Positions 1 to 6,745 of a DNA stretch of 8,560 bases are shown here, piece after piece. Within the stretch, counting starts at the first letter, position 1. Every line of letters begins with the position of its first letter. Source of the DNA: Chlamydiota bacterium. Lineage in GTDB: Bacteria; Chlamydiota; Chlamydiia; Chlamydiales; Rhabdochlamydiaceae. The translations under genes and the position numbers were made by a program. The notes under the pieces are model-generated. The model worked only from the letters and a program-made list of their open reading frames with translations, was not told the origin of the DNA and made no database searches. The stretch is taken from assembly GCA_027348355.1 (NCBI GenBank), contig DAIEPN010000136.1, positions 1 to 8,560 of the forward strand, given 5' to 3'.

Positions 1-1000
1 AATCAATAGTGCGTAAAACAGCGATCAAATTCACAGGACTTACAATCACAATTGATCTTTTCCAAGCATAATCAAAAAGAGCTTGCTCTTCTTGCATAAC
101 AAGAGAAAAAATTGCTTCGATCGGAACAAAAAGAAGAACAAAATCAGGGGTTTTAAGAGAATCTAAACCCTGATAATTTTTACTGGAGAGATCATCTACA
201 TGGCTGTAAAAGGAACCAACAAGTTTTTTTAAATGCTCTTTTTTATCGCCTTCCGCCTCGGAATTGCAAAATCGATCATAATGTATGTAAGACATCTTAG
301 CGTCAATGACAATATGCTTATTTTCAGGAAGTTTGATAATTACATCCGGTTGAAGGCGGGACCCTTCAGAACTTTTTAGATCAATCCCTTTGCCTTGGAT
401 AACGTATTCATGTCCTTCGCGAAGACCTGATGCCTCTAAGACATTTTCTAAAACCACCTCTCCCCACGTCCCTTGCGCTTTTACGTCACCGCGTAAAACT
501 TTCCCAAGCCTATTCGCTTCTTGAGAAATTAATACATTTGACTGAGTTATACTCTGCATTTCATGTTTAAGGAGAAGACGCTGCTGTAAATCTAGTAAAT
601 GGGTGTCTTCGATTTTTTTTTGAAAATGCTCCATCTTTTCACGAAGAGGAGTAAGAAGCTGAGAAAGACCTTTTTGAGAATCTTCTTGGAAACGAAGAGA
701 TTTCTCTTGAAAGATCCGATGAGAGAGATTTTCAAATTCTAAGGTAAGCTTTTGCTGAAGGGAAGCTAAGTTTTTTTCTTGTTCGAGAAGTCGGAGATCT
801 GCATTGAACCTTTCTGATTCAACACTTGCAAGTTGCTTTTCTAAAAGGTGATTGGTTTCACGAAGGGTATCGATCTCTACTTTTTGGGCAGCCGCTATGC
901 TTTTTCTTTCTTTTAAGACAGGTCTTAGCAGAAGCCACGTTAGGCCTACTCCGCAAAATAGGCCTAAAAGTAATCCAAGATCTGAAAAACCAGAAATCAT
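1..1000 (-). CDS. rmuC: DNA recombination protein RmuC (partial, C-terminus outside window)
   Basis: The minus-strand frame opens at an ATG at 1000-998 and runs off the left edge after 333 codons. Residues about 5-26 are a hydrophobic anchor (LGLLLGLFCGVGLTWLLL). Residues about 35-150 are heptad-rich coiled coil. The RmuC core then begins with KAQGTWGEVVLENVLEASGL (174-193), followed by QPDVIIKLPENKHIVIDAK (217-235), which carries the Asp and DxK residues of the PD-(D/E)xK nuclease-like fold. SPVNLIAVLRTI (321-332) is the usual RmuC signature near the C-terminal third. Family knowledge: RmuC proteins are membrane-tethered, limit inversions at short inverted repeats, and are predicted nucleases. 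The start overlaps the stop of the upstream gene by four bases (ATGA), which indicates translational coupling. About 50-100 residues are probably missing at the window edge. Confidence 0.95.
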   Translation of the reverse strand, partial: MISGFSDLGLLLGLFCGVGLTWLLLRPVLKERKSIAAAQKVEIDTLRETNHLLEKQLASVESERFNADLRLLEQEKNLASLQQKLTLEFENLSHRIFQEKSLRFQEDSQKGLSQLLTPLREKMEHFQKKIEDTHLLDLQQRLLLKHEMQSITQSNVLISQEANRLGKVLRGDVKAQGTWGEVVLENVLEASGLREGHEYVIQGKGIDLKSSEGSRLQPDVIIKLPENKHIVIDAKMSYIHYDRFCNSEAEGDKKEHLKKLVGSFYSHVDDLSSKNYQGLDSLKTPDFVLLFVPIEAIFSLVMQEEQALFDYAWKRSIVIVSPVNLIAVLRTID

Positions 1001-1794
1001 TGTGCTGCAGTCATTAGCTCGCGCTTTTTATCGCGATATTCAACTAAAATATCTTTCACTTTCTTTTCCACTTCATCTCTTGGAGCTACTTCTCCCTGGA
1101 TAAGAGAAAAAATGTACATTGTACCGATCTTTGCTTTAACATATTTCGGGAACACGGTGGAAGAATTTGCTACAATTTTTTTAGCCATCGGATTTGTAGA
1201 ACCTTGACAAAGGGATAAAATTTTCTGAAGCTCTTCTTCTTCTAAAATAACATGTTCGTTCTTGACCGCTTCTTTGGATTTGTCACCGGATAAATAAGAA
1301 GATTGGAGCATCATTTTCTTTAAAGCAAATTCTTCTTGTACTTGTTGTAATGATTTTTCAAAAGGATCTGTAGAATTTACAAAAGATCCTTTTTCTAAAT
1401 TATTCAAATAGTCCCATACTTCCTTTTCATTAGTTGAACAAGTATCAGAAGAAAAAAGCTGTGTAATCACAATAGAAATGGGAGCATCGGGATTTTGTTT
1501 AAGGATTTCGCGAAGCTTATTATTACGCTCCTGGTCTAACGCTTCTACTTGCTTAGCAAGCCCTTTCGGATCTTTGTAGTCAGCTTTGACCTTTTGGATA
1601 AACTCCTGTAACTTTCCTTGATCACGGTCATTCAAATATTTTGTATGCAAAGATTCGAGAAAATTCTTATATTCTCCAGCTTGGTACTGGGCATCAATTT
1701 CAGCGAACGCGACGCTTGGGTCCTTCGCAGAAGAAGTTGCGTCTGCAAGCAAAGGTGATGTTAAAAATAATATTGAATAGGCTAACCGTCTCAT
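997..1794 (-). CDS. Small exported protein of unknown function upstream of rmuC
   Basis: This is a 265-residue protein I do not recognise. It begins with a Sec-type signal peptide: basic MRR, a hydrophobic stretch to about residue 16, and a likely cleavage after ADA (residue 19) or SSA (residue 23). The mature part is mostly charged and helical, rich in Glu, Lys and Gln. It has two cysteines, C119 (SDTCST) and C196 (LSLCQG), which could form a disulfide if the protein is periplasmic. There is no lipobox and no second membrane segment. The start is fixed by AAGGAG seven bases before the ATG on the minus strand. The stop overlaps the rmuC start, so the pair is an operon. A periplasmic or outer-envelope helical protein is the safest description; no enzymatic motif is visible. 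Confidence 0.85.
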   Translation of the reverse strand: MRRLAYSILFLTSPLLADATSSAKDPSVAFAEIDAQYQAGEYKNFLESLHTKYLNDRDQGKLQEFIQKVKADYKDPKGLAKQVEALDQERNNKLREILKQNPDAPISIVITQLFSSDTCSTNEKEVWDYLNNLEKGSFVNSTDPFEKSLQQVQEEFALKKMMLQSSYLSGDKSKEAVKNEHVILEEEELQKILSLCQGSTNPMAKKIVANSSTVFPKYVKAKIGTMYIFSLIQGEVAPRDEVEKKVKDILVEYRDKKRELMTAAQ

Positions 1795-1828
1795 GGGAGC
1801 TCCTTAGGAAAAAGTTTTATAAATGCTT

Positions 1829-1834
1829 ATTATA
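1829..1834 (-). promoter_or_regulatory. Candidate -10 box for the exported protein-rmuC operon
   Basis: On the minus strand the sequence reads TATAAT, a perfect sigma-70 -10 hexamer. It would place the transcription start near 1822, giving a leader of about 28 bases before the ATG at 1794 with its AAGGAG. No good -35 lies 16-18 bases upstream; the best there is TTTCGT. The promoter may therefore be weak, activated, or chance in AT-rich DNA. Confidence 0.4.
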
Positions 1835-1880
1835 GCGAAATCATTTTTATTACGAAATAAAAACAAACAGCATAAATCGA

Positions 1881-2741
1881 TTATATTTTTTTTCGATTTT
1901 GTAATTCTTGATAAAGACAGCGCGCTACGGTATCAAGAAGCACGGAACCGCTTATATCTAAAGAGCTTACAGACAACCCTACAGTCTCGAAATGAAAGCT
2001 CTTTGGTAAATAATTTTTTACTACCAAGTTCTGATAGAGGCAATAAGGTTGATTTGAAACGAATAAACACTTTCCTGGCTTTGGGGAAAGGTCCATCCAA
2101 GCCTGAATTGTATCACCTGTAGAAGGGCGATGCCCCTTTTTTACATCGAATGGAACAGAAACGATTTGAAAAGGAAGCCCCTTCATTTCTTTAGGCATTT
2201 CCCAGTGGTCATAAACGTACTGCATCATCTCTGTCTCATTTTTTGGCGCTTTTTCTGTTTCAAAAAAGATGCTTGCGGGTTCAATTCTAGGATCTAAGGG
2301 TCTTTCACCTGCTAAAAAAACAAGTTCGCGAAAACGAACACCCATTTTCCAAAGTTTTATCAAAAAACTAAATCTATCCTGTACACTAGAAAAAGTCGCT
2401 CCTAAAACAAGAGCATAATCATAAAATTTTTCTGTAGGTAAAACCTCTTGAAAAAAGCACATTCCTTCAGACAATAAACGAATCTTGTTTACTTCTTTTG
2501 GGCTATACAATTCTTTTATGTCCCATCGCTCTTTCCCTTGCGGTCTAAGCCATTTTTTTTGCGTGGCCTCAACCATTGATTCTAGACTATCCTCACAATT
2601 GATATTTGTTAGAGCAAACAATCTTTTCAAGTTACTAGAATATACAAAGTGGTCCTTGTCTGCTATTTCAGCAGACGTAATTGATGTCCTAACCCTCATT
2701 CCTAGTAAACCGAGTTTTTGATACCATTTGCGTAAGTTCAT
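1881..2741 (-). CDS. Conserved hypothetical protein, possible DUF218/YdcF-like fold
   Basis: This is a 286-residue soluble protein with no signal peptide or membrane segment. I do not recognise a named gene. The central part reads like an alpha/beta Rossmann-type domain arranged as in DUF218 (YdcF/SanA) proteins. YALVLGATFSSVQDRF (109-124) would be the first strand and loop. GVRFRELVFLAGERPLDP (134-151) is a second strand ending in a Gly-Glu-Arg turn. An acidic stretch ETEKAPKNETEMM (161-173) follows. GDTIQAWMDL (209-218) sits where DUF218 proteins have T-x-E-N-A, and CLFVSNQPYCLYQ (225-237) where they have the TS-x-x-H-x-x-R strand. The residues differ from classical DUF218, so this would be a divergent branch. 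The start has a GGGA-type ribosome site about eight bases upstream. The gene diverges from the Inc-like gene. Its substrate is unknown. Confidence 0.8.
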   Translation of the reverse strand: MNLRKWYQKLGLLGMRVRTSITSAEIADKDHFVYSSNLKRLFALTNINCEDSLESMVEATQKKWLRPQGKERWDIKELYSPKEVNKIRLLSEGMCFFQEVLPTEKFYDYALVLGATFSSVQDRFSFLIKLWKMGVRFRELVFLAGERPLDPRIEPASIFFETEKAPKNETEMMQYVYDHWEMPKEMKGLPFQIVSVPFDVKKGHRPSTGDTIQAWMDLSPKPGKCLFVSNQPYCLYQNLVVKNYLPKSFHFETVGLSVSSLDISGSVLLDTVARCLYQELQNRKKI

Positions 2742-2838
2742 TTTTCTTCCCTACAAATCAAAGATGCAAACAAATTAGAAAAGTATTCTTTATCCTCATC
2801 CTAAAATTTTGAGAAAATTGTTTCTATCAAATCTTACC

Positions 2839-2856
2839 TAAGAAAAAATTTTCTTA
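2839..2856. repeat. Inverted repeat TAAGAAAA-aa-TTTTCTTA
   Basis: Eight-base arms (2839-2846 and 2849-2856) form a perfect dyad around a two-base centre in the divergent spacer. A two-base centre cannot form a normal RNA hairpin loop without opening, so a protein-binding dyad is more likely than a terminator. In such AT-rich DNA it may also be chance. Confidence 0.3.
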
Positions 2857-2967
2857 TTAGAGAAGAAAACAGTGTAAAAAAACCAAGAAACCTTCTATTC
2901 TCCTTAGTACACTTGTTATCTTCTCTACCTATTTTTTACTTGGAAATGCAACAGTTTCAAATTTTAT

Positions 2968-2990
2968 AAATTTTTCAATTTGAAAAATTT
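2968..2990. promoter_or_regulatory. 23-base palindrome, candidate operator of the Inc-like gene
   Basis: AAATTTTTCAA, a central T, and TTGAAAAATTT form a perfect 11-base-arm palindrome. It lies about 47 bases before the start of the Inc-like gene and just upstream of a CATAAT -10 candidate (2998-3003). An outer imperfect pair, TTTCAAATTTT at 2955-2965 and AAAATTTTGAAA at 2984-2995, extends the symmetry. The position suits an operator or nucleoid-protein site; the binding protein is unknown. Confidence 0.4.
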
Positions 2991-3036
2991 TGAAATCCAT
3001 AATTAAAAAAACCTTCACAACGGAAACACACTTTTT

Positions 3037-4413
3037 ATGCTACCGACCCCTCGAACATCTTCTTCTCACTCTGATCCAACAAGGTCCTCTTCTCCCCCAC
3101 CTTCTTATCTCAATGAAGTACCAATACCAAATGCAACTCTTTCTTCTGCGCAAACAGGGAACGCATCTTCTTCTGTAGGACAAGCTTATGAAGGTCCTCT
3201 GCCTAGAATCCCAGCAAACTTGCCCTTTGGAGCAGGAACCCCTCCCTCAGAACAAATACCGCCCCCTGCTTATCAAAGTGCTCATTTAGACATGCAAAAT
3301 CCCTCTCTAGCATCAAATGCACCTTCCCCTCCTGATAACACATATGAATTCCATCAAGTACTGTTACATGATCCAAACCAAGCGAATCGATCAACAGATC
3401 AAGATGAGAGGATAAACGGTCCACAGCAGAGTACATTTGCTTTTGCACCACCTCTTATTTTCGTAAATCCCGAAGAATTAGTTCATAGACCAGATGTCGA
3501 ATTCGTGTTTCCAGCAATTGATGTTCCACATATAAATGAAAATTTACCACCATACCCTCAACTTAATCATGCAAATCACACTCCTCCAACACAAGATGAA
3601 GATCCGAGAGAACAAGATCTTTTGAGAGATCGAGTCAAAATTCTAGAATTTGGAAAGACGGCTATGACAGGAGGGACAGTCTTTTCCTTAGCTAGTCTAG
3701 TTATCTCGTCTTTATCTAAAAGAGGATCACACCCTTCTCTTCGTTTGGCAGCTTTGGGAGCTTTTGCAGCTTTTGGAACTGGATATTTCGCATTCCAAAA
3801 TCTTAGTGGAGAAGTGCACACCCCACCAAATACTCCTGTACAAGCTCACACGGACCGACCTAGCGAAACATTTATAAGGCTTGTAACAACTTTACAAGGA
3901 CTCCAGCATAGAGTCAATCAACTCCTCACAAGAAATACAGACCTACAGGAACAAGTTGAACAGTTACAAGGTGAGGTAGCCATCTTAAGTAGACCTCCGT
4001 CTCCAATCGCTAGCAGCTCTTCAACACGGCCACAAGCAACGGCTAATCCCTCTTTAGACCAAAGCATACGGGCAATTCAACAGCGCTTCCAAGGAATAAG
4101 TAATGCAGTTCAAGATCTTAGAGAACGACTTCCACAGTTACAAAACACGATGACCGTACTCGAAACAAGCTTCCATGACGAATACCAAATAGAAGAAACA
4201 TTGAACCAGCTCACTTCGAACCCCTTGCCAGCATCTCAATCTGTACTCACTTTAACTGAGGGTGATGAAGAAATTCTACAGCGATTAGGTCTTTTAGATA
4301 GTATCCAAAGAGAATTAACAGAATTTGCGACTCTCATTGACACAATTTCTACTGCTGATGAGGAAGTTAACGGGCAACTAAATATGCTTCGTGCTCAATT
4401 ATCAAGAAGATAA
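3037..4413 (+). CDS. Putative Inc-like / type III-secreted membrane effector with coiled coil and PPxY motifs
   Basis: This is a 458-residue protein with no recognised name. Residues 1-200 are rich in Pro, Ser, Asn and Gln, apparently disordered, and lack a Sec signal, as is typical of type III secretion substrates. They contain PPSY (21-24), PPAY (76-79) and LPPYP (170-174). Two hydrophobic segments, about 208-226 (TAMTGGTVFSLASLVISSL) and 235-253 (LRLAALGAFAAFGTGYFAF), are joined by a short polar turn (SKRGSHPS). This is the bilobed hydrophobic hairpin that defines chlamydial inclusion membrane proteins. Residues about 277-318 form a coiled coil, and a second helical region spans about 340-458. 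The frame has an upstream in-frame stop at 3004 and no other start, so the ATG at 3037 holds even though its ribosome site is poor. It is a single-gene unit followed by a terminator. The Inc assignment is inferred from topology, not from sequence identity. Confidence 0.75.
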   Translation: MLPTPRTSSSHSDPTRSSSPPPSYLNEVPIPNATLSSAQTGNASSSVGQAYEGPLPRIPANLPFGAGTPPSEQIPPPAYQSAHLDMQNPSLASNAPSPPDNTYEFHQVLLHDPNQANRSTDQDERINGPQQSTFAFAPPLIFVNPEELVHRPDVEFVFPAIDVPHINENLPPYPQLNHANHTPPTQDEDPREQDLLRDRVKILEFGKTAMTGGTVFSLASLVISSLSKRGSHPSLRLAALGAFAAFGTGYFAFQNLSGEVHTPPNTPVQAHTDRPSETFIRLVTTLQGLQHRVNQLLTRNTDLQEQVEQLQGEVAILSRPPSPIASSSSTRPQATANPSLDQSIRAIQQRFQGISNAVQDLRERLPQLQNTMTVLETSFHDEYQIEETLNQLTSNPLPASQSVLTLTEGDEEILQRLGLLDSIQRELTEFATLIDTISTADEEVNGQLNMLRAQLSRR

Positions 4414-4434
4414 CCTTTTATAATTTAGTAAATC

Positions 4435-4470
4435 GATAGATGCTAGATTACAAACTAGCATCTATCTTTT
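4435..4470 (+). terminator. Intrinsic terminator after the Inc-like gene
   Basis: GATAGATGCTAG (4435-4446) and CTAGCATCTATC (4455-4466) form a perfect 12-base-pair stem with an eight-base loop, followed by TTTT-A-TTTT. It lies 22 bases after the stop codon and separates the Inc-like gene from the channel gene. Confidence 0.85.
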
Positions 4471-4496
4471 ATTTTCTTAAAAAATTTCTTATTATT

Positions 4497-4550
4497 TTGA
4501 AAATAAAACCATTCGTAAGTTAAAAGAAAATTAATTTGCGAATATGGTGA
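4497..4550 (+). promoter_or_regulatory. Leader of the MscS-family gene: weak promoter and hairpin before the start
   Basis: TTGAAA (4497-4502) could be a -35 with TTAAAA (4520-4525) as a poor -10 at a 17-base spacing. ATTCGTAA (4511-4518) can pair with TTGCGAAT (4536-4543), with one G-U pair, to form an eight-pair hairpin with a 17-base loop. This hairpin ends directly before the ribosome site GGTGA (4546-4550). It could affect translation initiation; the pairing is seen, the effect is inferred. Confidence 0.25.
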
Positions 4551-4551
4551 A

Positions 4552-6675
4552 ATGATGTCTTTAATTTCCAAGAATTTTAGAGTAGCTCTATCCTTTTTTC
4601 TTCTTTCTTGTTCCATTTTACATAGCGCTCCACCTACTCCCTCTATCCCTTCTCCAACTAGCTCACTACAAAAAGAACAAAGCCCCCCACCTAATCCTGC
4701 TGATTTAAGCCAAAGTTGGTGGCGCTATTACAATGTAAGCGGTGAAGAATTACAACTTCGCATACAAAAGAGCATTGAAGAACTTCATCGTTTACAAAAC
4801 TCTTTATCACCGGAAGAAAGTTTAGAGGCCTCTCCTTTTATCGAAAGGATTATTTCTGTCTTACAAACTCTACCTCAATTACAACATCCGGTTGAATTAT
4901 CCACTTCTGATAATAAACCTTTTCTTAACGAGTATGACCTAGAAGAGTTTGTAGGTCTTGCAAGAGAACTTCAAGAAACGGAACAGGAATTAAGAAACAC
5001 GATTTTACAAAAAAATCTCAACATTGAAATTCTCCAATCAGGAAACAAATATCTAGATACCCTCGTTGCGGCTTATTTAATTGAACCCAAACCTTCTGCA
5101 AAAAAACTGATCCATGGCTTAGAAATCATGTCCGAGAAGCTAACGCTTATTGTTGATGAATTCCAAGTAAGCTACCTGCAAACCTTAGAAAATCGGCAAA
5201 AAGAGGAAGTCGTACACTTACAAAAGGAGATTAATTTTGCCAGAAACCATCTCACTTTTCCAAACTACCTAGTAGAGCAAGTTCAAAAAGAACTACAACA
5301 AGCTCAAAAAAATCTAAAAAATGCCACTATGGTCGCATTTAATGCACAACTTGCGTATACAAAAATTCATACTCAGCCTCTCTCTTCTCCAACGGAAAAA
5401 GCTCATAGTTCACAAAAATTAATCGAAGCTTCCGTACAAGAGGCCCTTTCCCAAATTCTTTTGCTTAATAAAGAAATCGAAAATACAATTCTCGAGATCA
5501 ATCATCTAGAATCACAAAAAAGCATTTCTCTCTACCGTGAACAAATTACAGCTTCAGAATTGAAAGTACAAAAAATTGGGAGATCGATAGCAGACTGGCA
5601 AAAAAATGCAACACTGGACATGGAACAGTCTCTGCAAAGACTCTCTTATCCAAGTGAACAAGACTCGAGCCACCAAGAGGGAGAAAGAGAGGGATATCAC
5701 ACCTCTTTGGATCTCAGCCAAAAAACCCTTCTTTTGATACAAAAATTAGAAAACGAAATGTTCATTTCCAAATTTCTAATTGAGCAGCTCGATCTCCTTA
5801 TCAAACAGAAATACCCAACTTTTACTGATAAAATCGCAGATCAAACAACCTCCTTCCTTATTTATATAGAAGAACATGCACAATGGATGCGTGAAAGTTT
5901 TTTTAAAATAGGAACCACTCCTATCACTGTTAGAGCGATCTTAAAGGTAATTATCATCTTATTTTTAGGATATGCTCTTGCAACATTTACGCAAAAATTT
6001 TTGCATCGCCTTGGAAGAAAACATAATCTCATCACCGAATCCGCATTATACACATTTAGCCGTTTGGCCTATTTTTTCATTCTTTTGCTTGGCCTTGTAA
6101 TTGCGATCTCGTCCATTGGCATCGATTTTACAGCTTTTGCTTTCGTTGCAGGGGCGTTCACGTTCTGGATAGGGTTCGGGCTTCTTTCCATCATTCAAAA
6201 TTTCGTCTCAGGGATTATTGTTCTTTTGGATAAAAATATCCGCGTAGGAGACTATATCGTTTTGGAATCTGGAGAAAAAGGGATTATTCTCGATGTCAAT
6301 GTAAGAACGACTATTTTAGAGACGTTAGAAGGACATAAAATCTTTATTCCAAACTCTGAGCTGATCATCAAAAAATTCACAAATAAAAAAGTCTCCGATC
6401 AATCCCATCGAATTTCTATTCCTTTCAAAATGTCTTATCAAGCTGATCGAGAATTAGTCTGTAAAATGGTGATCGAAACCGCAGTAGGAATCCCGTACAC
6501 ACTCCCGGTTCCACCACCTCAGGTTTGGATGACAGAGCTTAATGATACTAATATTGATTTAGCCTTAGTGATGTGGGTCGATGAAAGCAGCATCAACAAA
6601 AAAACCACTTCCTTAGAATCAATCTATCTATGGGCGATTGATGATGCATTCCGAAAAAATAAGATCTCCCTATAG
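4552..6675 (+). CDS. MscS-family mechanosensitive ion channel with long periplasmic coiled-coil domain
   Basis: This is a 707-residue protein. Residues 1-26 are a signal peptide; cleavage may follow HSA, and C20 in LLSC is a loose lipobox. A Pro/Ser-rich linker (27-50) and a long, mostly coiled-coil region (about 60-445) follow. Three membrane helices lie at about 457-478, 498-521 and 525-557. The third is the MscS pore helix: GFGLLSIIQNFVSGIIVLL (541-559), then DKNIRVGDYI (560-569) leading into the beta domain, with IFIPNSELI (597-605) as the usual MscS motif. The order matches MscK/YbiO-type large channels, but with fewer membrane helices than MscK. The conserved Gln after GFGL is Leu (545), and the usual ER-P-[IF] is DKNI. 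Family role: opening under membrane tension to release solutes in hypo-osmotic shock. Start choice: GGTGA (4546-4550) is four bases from the second ATG (4555) and only one from the first, so 4555 may be the real start. Confidence 0.92.
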   Translation: MMSLISKNFRVALSFFLLSCSILHSAPPTPSIPSPTSSLQKEQSPPPNPADLSQSWWRYYNVSGEELQLRIQKSIEELHRLQNSLSPEESLEASPFIERIISVLQTLPQLQHPVELSTSDNKPFLNEYDLEEFVGLARELQETEQELRNTILQKNLNIEILQSGNKYLDTLVAAYLIEPKPSAKKLIHGLEIMSEKLTLIVDEFQVSYLQTLENRQKEEVVHLQKEINFARNHLTFPNYLVEQVQKELQQAQKNLKNATMVAFNAQLAYTKIHTQPLSSPTEKAHSSQKLIEASVQEALSQILLLNKEIENTILEINHLESQKSISLYREQITASELKVQKIGRSIADWQKNATLDMEQSLQRLSYPSEQDSSHQEGEREGYHTSLDLSQKTLLLIQKLENEMFISKFLIEQLDLLIKQKYPTFTDKIADQTTSFLIYIEEHAQWMRESFFKIGTTPITVRAILKVIIILFLGYALATFTQKFLHRLGRKHNLITESALYTFSRLAYFFILLLGLVIAISSIGIDFTAFAFVAGAFTFWIGFGLLSIIQNFVSGIIVLLDKNIRVGDYIVLESGEKGIILDVNVRTTILETLEGHKIFIPNSELIIKKFTNKKVSDQSHRISIPFKMSYQADRELVCKMVIETAVGIPYTLPVPPPQVWMTELNDTNIDLALVMWVDESSINKKTTSLESIYLWAIDDAFRKNKISL

Positions 6676-6693
6676 CCTACAGAGACAAAACCA

Positions 6694-6722
6694 TTTACCT
6701 AAGAAATGCGAAGTGTTATATT
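6694..6722 (+). promoter_or_regulatory. Sigma-70-type promoter with extended -10 for the type III PKS operon
   Basis: TTTACC (6694-6699) and TATATT (6717-6722) are 17 bases apart, and TG at 6714-6715 gives an extended -10 (TGnTATATT). Transcription would start near 6729, about 17 bases before the ATG at 6746. The site lies in the 70-base gap after the channel gene, which shows no terminator. Confidence 0.55.
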
Positions 6723-6745
6723 GACCGCTTTTTTAGGATAAAACT

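Larger units (their letters stand above)
2742..3036. promoter_or_regulatory. AT-rich divergent intergenic region with palindromes
   Basis: This 295-base spacer separates the two divergent gene blocks and must hold both promoters. I see no credible gene in it. It contains two AT-only or nearly AT-only dyads (2839-2856 and 2968-2990, the latter nested in a larger imperfect repeat at 2955-2995). Candidate -10 hexamers on the plus strand are TTATAA/TATAAA at 2964-2970, with TTGGAA at 2940-2945 as a -35 at 18-19 bases, and CATAAT at 2998-3003 just after the palindrome. None is decisive. Confidence 0.4.

Noticed and set aside
826..1103. Plus-strand open frames at 826-1017 and 852-1103
   Set aside because: They are antisense to rmuC, whose minus-strand translation carries clear family motifs.
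1844..1863. AT-only hairpin TTTTTATT-acga-AATAAAAA as a terminator for the 1881-2741 gene
   Set aside because: The stem has no G-C pairs and no U tract follows it on the minus strand, so it is unlikely to terminate transcription.
2990..3178. Plus-strand 62-codon frame overlapping the start of the Inc-like gene
   Set aside because: It begins in the AT-rich leader without a ribosome site and reads out of frame through the Pro-rich region; its Leu-rich product looks like a frame artefact.
3203..3821. Two minus-strand open frames (3203-3451 and 3576-3821) inside the Inc-like gene
   Set aside because: They are antisense to a long plus-strand frame, with no ribosome site or recognisable composition; stop-poor antisense of a Pro/Ser-rich gene is expected.
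4544..4555. Three-codon frame (ATG GTG AAA TGA) overlapping the channel start
   Set aside because: It is too short to distinguish from chance, and the GGTGA inside it is better read as the channel's ribosome site.
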